Shown one piece after another: positions 36,851-49,010 of a stretch of 64,000 bases of DNA (the stretch's first letter is position 1; each line of letters begins with the position of its first letter). The stretch spans positions 1-64,000 of the forward strand of contig JAITYX010000153.1 in NCBI GenBank assembly GCA_021018815.1, given 5' to 3'. The position numbers and the translations under genes are program-made. The stretch comes from Talinum fruticosum. Its lineage: Eukaryota > Streptophyta > Magnoliopsida > Caryophyllales > Talinaceae. Below the pieces are notes generated by a model. It searched no databases and was not told where the DNA came from. It saw only the letters and a list, made by a program, of their open reading frames with translations.

Positions 36851-37612
36851 GTCGTGAATGGGTAATATCGGTTGGTTTTGTATGGCCACTTCTTTTATGC
36901 AATGTGCCTCGGAGAAAGTTGAAATATCTTTAGAAAATAGAGGTAGCTTTGCTCCTCATCCCGCTAATTGTTCTTATAAGCTTCACAATGATCTCATCAT
37001 GGCTTGGGTCAGTTGGGTGAAACTCTGCGAAACCCCCCCATCACCTCTAAAAAAGGGGTGATGCTCAAAGGAATATCCAATGGCAAATGCCTAGTGCAGC
37101 TCATAAGCCAATTCCTCATCCTACACGTTATCATGTGCTTAAGCCACAACTCAGTGGCGCATCGGTTCTGATATAGGGAAGTGATCATTTGGATCCTGTA
37201 GCAAAGAGAAGATTGAGGGGTCTTTAAATAAATGAAGGGTGGATCAAGTACTCCTAAATCGAAATTGAAAACAGAATCCATTTAGACAGATGTACTAGGA
37301 ACAAGTCAAAAGACCTATCTCGTATAAATTGTTTGCGTCTGTAATGTATACAGGTCGATTTTATCAGCTCTAGATTGCATGAATTTTCAAATTCTCCAAC
37401 AGTCTAAATGTGTCCCATGGCGGTGATCGTGAATCATGATGCTCAAAAGTTGCGAATCTCCAATGGTGGTCAGAGCCAAATACAGCTCAGTGACGAGTAG
37501 CATTTGCGATTGATAGTGTAAAGATATTATTAGTTTTCAGGGGGAAATTATGTCTTTTATAATGGTGGTTTGAATTAAAAAGGGAGTGAAAGAAAAGAAA
37601 AAGATGATGGTC
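36851..37612. other. spacer between repeat copies 1 and 2
   Basis: No gene recognised. The stretch separates two collinear repeat units and may be part of a larger duplicated element. Confidence 0.4.
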
Positions 37613-38260
37613 TGAGATGATGGTCCAACTGATCTCAGACCACAAGGTAATGATGGGCCAAGGGTACCCCGGCTTGTTATCCTTCCACTGCCAAGAGCGG
37701 GAGGTATTCGCTGCTCTGTGAAACCAGCCTGACGCAGTGCCCTCCTCTCTAGGGACTGTTTGGGATAAGCCTACACCCAACCCACACAGCCCAACTCTCA
37801 GCTTGGAACGGGCAAGCCAGTAAACTGCAACCCCTGGCCCTACCAGGTAGAACCCAGTCAGGTCCCATCACCTTAATGCCCTCACTTGAGTGACAAGCTG
37901 ACGCTACCCAGCTCGGCAACCTAACATGTTCACACTTAACTTTATATATTTTGCAGTTTACTAATCGTCAATCGATGTGGGAATTCTAAGACCCAGCCCC
38001 CCTAAAAAAGATATTACATAATGAAGTATAAAATATGGACGGAAGTTCTGCTCATGATCTCTTATTAAGTGTAAGTTGGATTATTTTATGTTTATCTTTG
38101 CAATTGTCCAATTCTATTATATGGCCTAATCTTTACACTGGTGTAATACAGGTAATGCTCACAGCAACGCGAAATGTCAGATGCCTGTCTTATCTGGCCG
38201 TCGTGTAAGAGCTCACAGTACCGCTCAGCAAACTCATTGAGCCGCTAATGAGTGACAGAT
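37613..38260 (+). repeat. dispersed repeat unit, copy 2
   Basis: Collinear with copy 1 at an offset of about 1.5 kb, including the GC-rich core and the following AT-rich part (ATATGGACGGAAGTTCTGCT versus ATATGGATGGAAGTTATGAT). Confidence 0.7.
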
Positions 38261-38562
38261 TCGTTAATTAAGACATTGAGAAATGAGTATTGGCATGGTT
38301 CAGAAAAGAACTCCTGATTACGCAGGGGCAGTGGTCACTTAAAGCAGAAATTATGAGGGATTTGAATAGGAGTGATTTTGTCAAGGGTAGTGATCGATAT
38401 GACTAGATTTCTGAGTAGATGATGATGCCTGTAGCTATTGAATTTGTTTCTTTGCATTTGAGAAGCTTATTAGGTTGGATCAAAATGACTCCATATTTCA
38501 AGTTGACAGGGTACAGGCCAGTTCTGTCGGATCCAAGATGAATGAACTTTTCATGTTCTGGG

Positions 38563-38943
38563 ACAATTGTATCAGGTTCAACACCTTAATGTTCTCATTC
38601 GAGTACAGGCTGGCACTACACAGCTCAGTCCTAGTTCATCCTTCCTCCAGTTCTTATAAACCTCATATCTGGACTCTGCTGGGAAAAGCGTTCATTAGAA
38701 AGGAAAAACAAAAAAGTGATGGTCCAACTGAGATCAGCCCACAGGGTAATGGTGGGCCAAGGGTGCCCCGACTCGTTATCCTTCCACTGCTGAGAGCGGG
38801 AGGTGTTCGTTGCTCTGTGATGCCAGCCTGATGCAATGCCCTCCTCCCTAGAGGCTGTTTGGGTCAGGCTTTCGCCCAACCCACTCAATCCAACTCACAG
38901 CTTGGAATGGGCGAACCATAAACTGCAGACCCTGGCCCTACTA
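38563..38943 (+). repeat. dispersed repeat unit, partial copies 3 and 4
   Basis: 38563-38680 matches the end of the GC-rich core (CTGGCACTACACAGCTCAG). 38719-38943 matches its beginning, up to CTGGCCCTACTATG, where homology stops abruptly at the LINE fragment. Confidence 0.65.
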
Positions 38944-41245
38944 TGAAAAGAAAATGCATTGTCTAAGGCAGCCAAATCAAGCCCTCGAGCTAATGCTTCT
39001 ATATAGAGAACAAACAAATAGGGTGACAAAGGGTAACCGTCTCAGACCTCGAGCTCCAGAAAAATAAACCATGGGTCCTCCATTGATATTCACAGAAAAA
39101 CTTAAAGGTGAGACACAAGCCATAATCAATTTTACAGAAACAGAGAGGAAGCCAAATCCAACAAGTACATCCTCCCGAAAAACTCCAATTGACAGTATTG
39201 TAGGCTTTCCTTATATAAATTCTAAGCAATGCTTGCGGTGATATCCCTTTTTTCATGATGCTTTGCAAGCTTATGAGCTAGGAACATATTGTCTGTAATA
39301 TCCTGCCCGTTATCAAATGCACTTTGGCAGAATTAAATCATGTAAAATACCTTGCAATCTGGTAGCTAAGGTTTTGGAAATAAACTTGTAAATAAATTAC
39401 ACGGAGGAATAGGCCTAAAATCCATTACTTTGGTAGAGTTTGTCTTTTAGGCACCAGAGTAATCACAGTACTATTAATCTGCTTCAATAGCTTCTTCCCA
39501 TTCTGAAAAAATTATAAGGCAGCCTGACATATATCACTGCCTACTAGATTCCATGCATGCCTGTAGAAAACCCAATAGGCCTAGGGGCTTTATTTATTAG
39601 CATCCATGCTAAATAAAGCCTTTTTTATTTCTTCATAAGAAAAAGGGACTGAGAGCATCTGAACATGGTTAGCAGCGATAAGAGGACCAATGTGGATCCA
39701 TGATATATCTACTCGCGAAGTCTCCTCTGTATTCCCCCAACAAGTTAGAAAAAAAACTCAATAAAAGCATTGGATATGCCCTCCTGTGAAGTATTTTCCA
39801 CTCCCTACTGGTCAATGATCCTGTGTATGGCTCCGAAACACATTTTCTGTTTAATAACTGCGTGAAAATACTTGTTGTCATCACCATACTTTAGAAAATG
39901 TTCCTTTGCTTTCTGCCTAAGGATAGATTCCTCAATTCTTCTGAATTTTGTGTAATCAGCAAGCACACCCTTCTCAAAATTTTAGAGCTCAAGGATTAGT
40001 CTAAAGTTCAGTTTAGATGTGAATCAGTTCAGTGAACAGCTAGTCAACTCTAAGGCTAATACCCTTAAAGTGATTGGCATAGAGAGCTTTTCATCCATAT
40101 TTCAATTGTTTCAATTTTGAAACAATTTGATACATTATACACCCATTAACTGATATATTCTAGCTATCTTGTACTAGCTGCCTAAACGACTCATGTTGAG
40201 CTCAAGCACTTACGAACTTTAAGGACCTCTTAATACCTTTGAATTGATCTTGGACCTCTACTGAAATCAGACAATGATTGAGTTGGAAACTCCACCCTAA
40301 GACTCCAAGGGCATTGCACAGCAGCAAAATTGAGAAGAACTCGATCTAGCTTTGACTGTACTCTAAGGTCACCAATCTGTTCATTGGTCCATGTAAAAGA
40401 ATGCTGTAACAGTTGCATCCGAAAACTCATTTCTAGCAGTGCGATCATACAATTCATCTATTTTATTCAGATCACTCTGCATATCCTCTCATCTTGAGAT
40501 AAGAAGAACAGATTAAATTCACCCATAATCAGCTAAGAAACAACACTGTGAGAAGCCAGACTATCCAGATCCCACCATAGGGACTGCGTGGTAGTTGCAG
40601 AATTTGAAACATACACAATAATGACATAGGCAGGAAAATTTGAGGGAGATCCATCAAGAATAACATGAATGAGCTAATCACTAATCTTTAACACAAAGAT
40701 TTTTAATAAAGGATTCCTGAAAATCCATACCCTCCTATTACAATTGGCCAAAAACCTATATTGAGGGAACAACTTTGTAGCAATAGTAACTGCATTATGT
40801 TCCTTAACATGAGTCTCAAGCAGCCCAAAAAGAGCTTACTTATTTCTACTAATCAACTCTGAATACCATGAGGGGTTACCATAATAGGGGATCTCTTATT
40901 GGGAGCACTTATATTCACTGTAAAGTGCTAACCTCGCACTCTAGTTCCTCAGTGATTGGTTCAACAGGTGTAAGTAGAGTTTCCACATCACCCACAGGTT
41001 CAGTTCTCCGTTTAGGCACCCAGATCTGCTTTGAGCTCTGCATTCTACAATCCTTCTCTTCATGTCCAAGTTTTTGGTATTTATGGCAATAAAATAGCAC
41101 CCATTTACTCCTACTAAAATTACAAAAGAGACCATTATTATCGGTAGCAAGGTCGGGTTGATTCTTATGAAAGATAAAACTCCGGCAATCAGGGTTACTA
41201 GGATTTAGAAAAAGGAGTTTGAGACTAAAAACAAGCTAAACTTCT
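38944..41245 (-). mobile_element. L1-type LINE remnant (ORF1 end, endonuclease, RT part)
   Basis: Minus strand, 5' to 3': a zinc knuckle (YCHKYQKLGHEEKDC) near 41050-41100 closing ORF1. Then ORF2 endonuclease segments: LIMGEFNLFF near 40510-40540, and SFTWTNEQIGDLRVQSKLDR plus SLSDF near 40270-40410. Then the linker YFHAVIKQK-like and FFSNLLGEYRG near 39700-39880. Then reverse transcriptase starting (IRKAYNTVNWSF) near 39170-39205. Many stops and shifts. The catalytic part of RT and the 3' end are missing: the element stops at 38944, fused to a repeat. Inactive. Confidence 0.8.
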
Positions 41246-41249
41246 CTAA

Positions 41250-42545
41250 TTGTTTGATATCTCTAGATGCTTGACATGAACTGGCGAAAAGCACACCGAA
41301 GCCTTATGTGTCAGTAACACTATCTCACACGGAATTTTGGATCTAGTAGTCGTTATTGCTGTACTGAGTGAATTAAGTTTCACCTTTTATAGTTTAGATA
41401 ATCGAATGTTAGTTTTGATAAGTATCTTATTGTATCTCTTTTTTAGACTCTGTCTAATTAATAATTGAACACGAAAGTGTGAAATTTTGCATGTCTTCAT
41501 TTAATATTGAGCCTTTCAACACATTGAGTTTTAGTATTAAAAACATATCTAGCTAATCTAATAAATCAGAAAACGGTGATGGGATGAAGTGTTAATAGTC
41601 TCTGCTTTTATTTTTCTAGACTTTCTCCAAACTTTTGAAATTTGGGGCGTGATTCATTGTTGAGTTGACGATAAGAATATTCAAATATTAGATTCTATTA
41701 TTTACATTATACATGGAAGAAAATTAAAATGAGGTATGGTTTAATTTAAATATTCAGCATCCAATCATCTATATATTAACTTGATAAAACTGATCCGAAT
41801 CGAATGATTTAAGTTGAATGATTTGCCTAGATATCTAAAAATCTTGAACTGATTTTGATAAACTTTGAAAATGAATTGGCTTGAGTCCGAACCAACCTAA
41901 AACTTAATTGACCCAATATAGACCCAAACTTAAAATGATCAAAACCAACTCGATTAAGAATAAAATCAAATCGGACTCGAATTGAAGTCAAACATTATAT
42001 AAATTTAAATGAATTAAATTGATTGATTAAACATAGGTCATCCGTACCTGAACCGATCCAAATGTACTTCACCTAAAGTTAACCAAATTCAAATTTAAAC
42101 CGAACCAGATTTGCTTTCGATCCTAACAAAACCTAAACATGAGCCGGAGTACGTTGATCTAAAAATCACTTGACTCGAACCATACCCGAACCACACCCGA
42201 CCCATACCTAATCCAAACGATTTGTTTTCTAGGCCTATATGCTCGGTGGATTTACACTATTTTCTAGAGGCAATAGTAAGTACCCTGCATACTCAGTCAC
42301 ACACTAGCACATTATCTTTACATAGCCGGTACTCCTGGTAGATTTCCCACCATTAAATTAGCTATACATGATCGAGAAAAGAGGGGAAAAAAGAATAGGA
42401 AAGAAAAAAATGACATGGACATGGTAAAAAAAAAAAAAAATTCTTAAAAAAGGTGCTTCAATTATTTTGTTTGTTCTGAATATTAACATCTTGAATATGT
42501 TTTAAAAAAACTTGAGAAATGAATACATAGTTCTTGATGATATAA
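41250..42545. other. intergenic; degenerate GAACC/GACCC-rich repeat region
   Basis: No gene. The part at about 41790-42230 is rich in short AACCGAAC(C), CCGAACC and GACCC words, a pattern common to some plant non-coding elements. Confidence 0.4.
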
Positions 42546-42549
42546 AATA

Positions 42550-42795
42550 TTCTTTCGGTTTCACAATATTTATTATTTTTGGATCTGTGAAGGAGTAATG
42601 AATAAATACAAAATTTATGATAAAATTTATGTTATAAGACCAAATTGTCCCAAAATCTAATAAAAAAGGAGAGAAAAATAATGAATCAAAATAAAATCGA
42701 TAAACTAATTATTTTAATATGTTATTAGAATTGTAAAATAATAAACATTATAAAACGAAAAAATTAATTAAAATAATATTTACTCCAGGAAGGAG
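42550..42795. mobile_element. Stowaway-like MITE, copy B
   Basis: Flanked by TA. Ends TTCTTTCGGTTTCACAATAT and (inverted right) CTCCTTCCTGGAGTAAATAT, with the inner subterminal TCGTTTTATAATGTTTATTA mirrored. Shares the internal block TTTATGATAAAAT...TAAGACCAAATTGTC with the copy at about 59892. Confidence 0.6.
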
Positions 42796-43217
42796 TATAT
42801 ATGGGGCTGAATAGGTAAGCCTCTGGAATGGTGGATTTGGTCATGCATTCTCTAGTTTATTAACAAAAAGGTATTTATTATACTAATTATTTTTGTACGG
42901 AAATACTATTTAATTTGTCCAAGTCAATGTCATTGCATGAACCTGGAGCATTAATCATTAATGCCTGACCAACTCACAGGCTGTTTAGAGACCCTAATCT
43001 GAATACATAATAACAGGAATCAGGTCAGCTAACCCACATCTTTCTCCATAATATATATATATATATTCCATTGAACATTACTTTAATTTATTGCCTCACC
43101 ATATGAAATAATTATCAAGCACTCTAACAACTCTTTTTTTTTGTTTTATTCTTTTTAAGATAAGCAATCCATCCATTTAGAGCTGGTTTGTTTTAAGCTT
43201 CATGGTAGTGTTTATAA

Positions 43218-43405
43218 CCGTTAATCACTAATCGTAATCGTTAGTAATCGATGCTAAACGTTAATTGTAACCAATGGAAATCGCTAATCGTAACACCTGA
43301 TTGCAACATGACCGTTAATCACTAATCGTAACCGTTAGTAACCGATGCTAAACGTTAATTGTAACCAATGGAAATCGCTAATCGTAACACCTGATTGCAA
43401 TCGCT
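43218..43405. repeat. 94-bp tandem duplication built of CTAATCGTAACC-like words
   Basis: The unit starting CCGTTAATCACTAATCGTAA recurs after 94 bp (43218 and 43312) with few differences. The unit itself is made of degenerate copies of TAATCGTAAC. Similar words continue to 43460, where the LTR pair begins. Confidence 0.8.
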
Positions 43406-43460
43406 CGGTGATACTGATAACCACTATAATAATCGCTAACCACTAATCGTAACCACTAAT

Positions 43461-43910
43461 TGTTGGATTTTGTACCAATTCTATTATATGTAAAATATTA
43501 TTTCATCTTGGACTCTAAGAAATTGATTGCGACTGCAAAATCTTCTAGGGTTTCTTAGAGGTTTTACCTAGTTAGGTGTGCATACGGCTGATGGCATAAC
43601 CAATTTGTGCCTTTTGGCACCACCCACAATTATTCTTTTCTATTCCACTTATCTAGAATGAGAGAGTCTTTGAGAGTTTTTCTCTTTAATTTGAGATCAT
43701 AGAACTCATCATCCTAGAGATTGTACCTTATACTCACTCATCATATTATAGTGGATTATATTATTGTCACCCATGGTTTTTTCCGATTTGGGTTTTCCAC
43801 GTAAAATTTATATGCGCATCACCTTTATTTGTTGATTTATCAACTTTCCCATATCCCAAATCACAAATTACCCTATTCACTTCCGTTGCATATCGAATCA
43901 AACCCTAACA
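43461..43910 (+). mobile_element. copia-like LTR remnant 1
   Basis: Begins TGTTGGATTTTG and ends ACCCTAACA (TG...CA ends). Its 3' half has GAGAGTTTTTCTCTTTA and TTGGGTTTTCCACGTA, shared with LTR 2. Preceded by CTAAT at 43456-43460. Confidence 0.65.
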
Positions 43911-43916
43911 AGTAAT

Positions 43917-44561
43917 TGTTGGGTGTGACCCAAAATCCATCTATGAAACAAGGCTCGGCTCAACTCAAGCCCGTAGATTCCTCAAAGGAAGGCTCCCATC
44001 CCGTGGAAGACCACAAATCCGGACAGCAAACCATCCACGGCCAAAAGCATGCGCGGCCAAAGTCGTGCCATACGGCACGACCGTGCCATGCCCGGAACGG
44101 TAGTTCCATTCCTTTCTCGACGTTTTACGTGTTTTTGGGCCCTGGATGCCGGGTTGTTGTTATTTAGGTTATTTTGACCTAATTAACTTCTAGTATCCTA
44201 AGAGAGTTGTATTAGGGTTTTATTATATATTAGGTTGTACCTAATTATAAAAGTTGTATGAGAGCTATTCCTTCTACCTATTCCACATACCCAATAGAGA
44301 GAGTTTTAGAGAGTTTTTCTCTTTACCTTGATCTCACAAAATTCATCGTTCGGAGATCTTACTTTGTACTCCCTCTTCATTATTAGTGGATTATTCTGCT
44401 CTTCGTTGTCCGTGTTTTTTTTTTTCCAATTGGGTTTTCCACGTAATTATATTGCCTTTCCTTTATCGGTTTCATTATTTTTCTTGCATCTAATTTCTTG
44501 ATATCCCCACATCCTATTTAAATTGTTTTCGCTGCAAACTCATTAGGTTTATTTCCTAACA
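43917..44561 (+). mobile_element. copia-like LTR remnant 2
   Basis: Begins TGTTGGGTGTGACCC and ends TTTCCTAACA. Its 3' half matches LTR 1, but its 5' half differs and includes GTCGTGCCATACGGCACGAC. Followed by CTAAT at 44562-44566, matching the five bases before LTR 1. Confidence 0.65.
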
Positions 44562-44727
44562 CTAATAATCCCAATAGGTACCCTTAGGTATTTGAAAGGC
44601 ATTGTTTCGCAACAAACCTAGTTAAACTCGGTAGCTCATGTTATACACCAACATATACACTAGCCACCATCATTTACATTTGTTTTAATTAGACCCATTT
44701 CTTAAATTGTTTAACTAAATAAAAATA

Positions 44728-44979
44728 CTCCCTCAATTTCAAATTTCATGTCACTTTAATGGGATGGGGGAAAACTAATGTTAACTAAAAATCTAAGTAG
44801 TTAAAAGGTGAATTGTCTATTTTTTCCCCATTCCATTTCTTTGTCATTTTTTAGTAACCAATTAATGAGTGTAAAATTGATAAAATTAGTAATTAATATG
44901 TCATTGGAATTGTAAAGTAACAAGTATTATGAAATGATAAAAGTTAGTTGAAGTAACATGTATTGTGAAACGGAAGGAG
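44728..44979. mobile_element. Stowaway-like MITE, copy A
   Basis: Flanked by TA (44726-44727 and 44980-44981). Inverted ends CTCCCTCAATTTCAAATTTC and CTCCTTCCGTTTCACAATAC (read inward). 252 bp, non-coding. Confidence 0.8.
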
Positions 44980-45429
44980 TATATTTTTTGTTGTCTCGGC
45001 ATCAAGACACACATGAGTCGATGTTGGTCGAATTTAATCAAAATCTTTGATATTAACTCCCATAAAATTTATCAAGTAGTTAATTCCCTTCACTAAATAC
45101 GAGTATCTAAGAATAGCTAGTATATATGCACTAAACGTTATAAGCAAATAATTAGGGTCATCATCTCGTTATTGAGCAATAAGATTATTTATCAATTCAT
45201 ATTAGTTTAAGTGATTCAATATGTACTACTCTTAAATTAATATTGACTCGCAAGTGATCCAATATGTTATAAGAGTTTTGCCAAGTATGACTAGTAGTAA
45301 GTTTTTAACAATTTGCAACAATTCAAAATGAAACTCTAGAGAGAGAAGGTATGATGTATTGGAAACCTAAATCTAAGAAGCCTCCAAATCCCTTGAGTCT
45401 CTCAAGCTACTGCCATTCTCTCTCCCTTT

Positions 45430-47660
45430 CTTCATCTTATCTCTACTCCCGTGTTTCTTCTCCTGAATCTTAGGCCTTCTCTTATGCTAATTTCTTCCAA
45501 ATCTACTTTAATCATGAGGATCCGGGGGTTGATTGTGTGTCTAATAAGTTTGTGATTATGTTTGCTAACCCTTCTTATCTCTTTGAGAACTTGAGATTTA
45601 GCTCTGATAATGATGTCAATTCCTACTTGTTTATTCAAAGTTGGCCATTGTTCAAGGCATGGCCGCTTGGGATTTGCTCTATTCCGAGGAGAATCGAGAG
45701 AGGGTTTGCAAATATCGCACCCCTTGTGTCATTTTTCATGCTCAGATTTGTGAATTCAAGATTAATTCTAAATCCTTCCTTGGGTTAAGGTTGGGTTTCC
45801 CGAGATTTTCTAGTAAGTTCTATCTTCTCTCTTTTTGTGATTTGTTTTGGCGGGTGTTCGAAGGTGGGTTCTCGATCCTTCGAGGGACGAGTGAGTGTTG
45901 TGGCTGGGGTTTTGGTTTGGGTTTTTCTACTATTTATTATGTGGTTGGGCACTTGTTTATGTCTGGTTAGATTTGGGTCCGGGTTTCCTTCTCCCTCTTC
46001 GTTCCCCGGTTCTTGTGTTCTTATTTAAGCCATGTTAGGAGTACTGCTGCTTTTGTCCTTCGCTCTTCCTTCATGCTAGACTTTTCTTGCTTACGAATAT
46101 GTTTGATTCTCCTTTTCTTATTTCGATGATTCCAATGGCCATTCACTTGATTCACACCATAATCCCTCTCCTAGTCATGCTTTCGATCTCCAAGTCCCAA
46201 CTCGTTGGCTGAATGCCCATATTTACATTCGGGCAATGCTTCTTCGCCCCGTACCTTCTTTCTCCGACAAGGTTAAGTTCGATGTGGAGGGTTTACATGA
46301 TGTTCGAACTTCCTCAGCTAAGCCGAATCGATATTCATCTTCAAGGACCCGGAGACGATTATTAAGATCGAGTAGAAGTTGTCCTTCCGAACCTTTCTTG
46401 CGATGAGGTTTTATTTCCGACCTAATCTCATGTTACTAATGTAAATCAACTTAAGGCCTTGTGTGTTTTTGGGTAAGTTGTAGGAGAGTCTCTCCCTTTG
46501 GCTGTGATTAAGAGTAAGACCAAGGTTGACTAGAAGCACATTAAGGGCATTGTTGAGTATATAGATTTGGGAAATGGTTGGATCCTTTTTAGTTTGTTAA
46601 TACCGATGATAAATACTACGTCTGGATGAACCATCCATGGTTAGTTCAAGGATTGAATTTAGTATTGACAAGTTGGGTTCCCTTCGTTGATCCCTATGCT
46701 ACTTCCATTACGAGAGTTGATTAATGGATTCGTATTCCAAAACTTGCTCTGGAGTTTTGGAATTTGGATACATTAGTCCGCTCTCATGAGGCCTGTGGGG
46801 AAGTGATTAGGTTGGACCAACATACCCTTCTCCGACAAATGGGTAGGTTTGCTCGGGTTTGTGTTAACATTGATATTATTCTACCTCTTCGAGGTTCTAT
46901 CTCTGCTAGTAACTCTTCTCATTCTATCATGCTTCTTCTTTGTTATGAGGGTTTGAATGAAGTTTGTGGTCTTTGTGGTTGTGAGTCTCATGTGCTTGAG
47001 GCTTGTCCTAATACTCCCGTGGATTTTAAGATTGAGGTTGTGGTTGAAAAGTTTGGAAGTCATGACTTCTCCATGATAGATAAAAATTCGGTTCTCTTGG
47101 GAGAGGCCTCGCCCTCTTCGGCCTCATTGATCGAGAAGTAGATTAGAGTTTCCCTAAGAAGAGGGGTAGGTTCTCGTAGTATGTTGACATGGCTTAGCAT
47201 CCTTCCGCTAATTAGAGGACCCGTTCTTCTCTTGTGCCTTTTGACACTAATGATGATTTTGTGCCTATTGTTGTTGATTCTACTGGTATTTCGAATACTC
47301 AGCCTTCTTCCCCTCTTTCTATTCCTGTTGATGCCTTTCTTTCGCATTCTAAGGAACTAATGCGAGAATTGGTTAATAAACCGATCATTGAGTCGCTGCC
47401 GCTGCTCAACCTCCCGAACCTCACCGTTATCCGGACATTGTTAGCCCTAATCCTACGCTTAACTTCCCGATCTTTGATGCTATGGTGGCTGATACTAGTT
47501 CTTCGGTTTCGCGAAGGACTCGGTGACGGAGATGGATTTTTAGATGAAGTGGGAGGGATGATCTTAATGACAAGTTTCTTGACCTAGATGACTTGGGTGT
47601 TGTTTCGACCTCTTCGAGCTCTTCTCCGATAATGTGGATGAGTTTTCATCCCTATCCCCC
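45430..47660 (+). pseudogene. LINE ORF1 (DUF4283/zinc knuckle) pseudogene
   Basis: Shifting frames spell a gag-like protein. ESLPLAVIKSKTKVD and HIKGIVEYIDLGNGW (about 46480-46580) form a DUF4283 domain. FWNLDTLVRSHEACGEVI, LLRQMGRFARVCVNIDI and YEGLNEVCGLCGCESHVLEA (46750-47030) match the zf-CCHC_4 tail with a CxxC...H...C knuckle. Stops and shifts occur throughout. The 45430-46470 part is less clear. Plus strand, so not the partner of the minus-strand LINE at 39-41 kb. Confidence 0.7.
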
Positions 47661-48064
47661 AAGGTCTAGATGATTAAGTGTTCTTGTCTTTTTCTGGGTT
47701 GTATGTGGTTTGGTTGTTTGTTGGTGGGTTTAAGGACTTTTTCCTCCTTTTGGGTTCATTTTTGGGTTCTCCATCTCATCTTCTCTGTATTTCTTTTTTT
47801 TGTATTTACTCGTTTAGGTGTTGGTGTTAGATTTTGGGTTCTCCTGTGGATTGCGTATTGGCAAGTTTGTTGTTTCTGTACCACTTTGCTTTATGTTATG
47901 TACTTTATTTGGTTTAGTAGTTGGATTGTGATGTCTGTTCTTTCTATTTAGTTGGTTCTTTTTCGCTCTTGGTGTCCGGTTCTTTGGTTTTCGGTTGGCT
48001 TTTTGGGATGCTCGGGTTGGTCCTATCTTTTCTTGTTCTTCTCTATCGTTTTCTCTCCCCTCCG

Positions 48065-48450
48065 ATGCCGTTATGGTTTGGGTCCAAAATACACAGCTCC
48101 GCATCAAAATATGCGACCACAATAGATATGGTTGCAGAGCGTTGCAATAATAGACCATGACCAAGAATGCCCTGTAAGTAACTAAAGATGCGCTTCACAA
48201 GCATGAAAATGAGTAGTATGAAGGGCATGCATAAACCAGGAACTACATGGATTGAATAGGCAACATTACGGTCGAGTCATAGTCAAATATCGTAAGGCAC
48301 CTACCATGCTTCGATACTCGAAGGATCGGCAAGCAATTCACCATGTATAAGGAATAAGGTAGCTCGAGCACTAGAAGGAATTTTAACGGGTTTTAACAAG
48401 TATGAAGGTGAAATTTGAGGAGCAAATCATCAACATACTTCTATTATAAA
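48065..48450 (-). mobile_element. Ty1-copia reverse transcriptase remnant
   Basis: The minus strand shows YVDDLLL (RT catalytic motif, plus about 48421-48444), then EYRSMVGALRYLTMTRP (about 48255-48320), VKRIFSYLQGILGHGLLLQ (about 48150-48200) and a tail towards RNase H. Frame breaks throughout. Abruptly joined to the plus-strand LINE ORF1 remnant near 48064. Confidence 0.75.
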
Positions 48451-48454
48451 AGAA

Positions 48455-49010
48455 AAGGTCCAAAAAGGCTCGAACTACCTGGATGCCAAAAAAGTAATGT
48501 AACTACCTAAGATTTTTCATGGAAAACTCGAATACGAGCTTTTGGTGTTTTTAGGGGAAGAGCAATGAAGATTCCGATACCATGTGAAGGATTATGTAAT
48601 GGAAAAACTCACCAAAATAGGAGTTTATGACGTTTTGTAGATAACTGAATAAATATAACGTTTAATAATATAGAATAAAATTACATTATATCCCCATAAT
48701 ATCTACAATCCACTATTAAACGGTTCCTCACCATTACTCCTTCAAGTTTTGAAAGAAGAATGAATCAGATTGGCCAAGCTATGGCCTACTCTTTTCAGTG
48801 GCAAATTAAGATTTTCCACTTTACCCTACTCCTTTATAGTCCTTCCCAAAAAATTCCACTATATTCATCCTTACTTATTTCCATTAGTTTTGTGTAGGAA
48901 ATTTATATTTCCTACTCCTTTCGACTAATTCCTACTCCTATTGATGCTTAGCTCAAGCTCGGATGGATATTATATGGCTCAATATTGGCTCGGTATTTTT
49001 TTTTTTTACT
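48455..49010. other. intergenic
   Basis: No gene recognised. Sequence continues AT-rich after the copia fragment. Confidence 0.4.

Noticed and set aside
36167..38888. Frames such as those near 36167-36352, 37487-37780 and 38631-38888 that share a peptide
   Set aside because: They share a peptide only because they lie in copies of one repeat. Stops differ between copies and no domain is present.
43916..44167. Plus-strand frame of 83 codons
   Set aside because: Lies within a copia-like LTR. Non-coding repeat.
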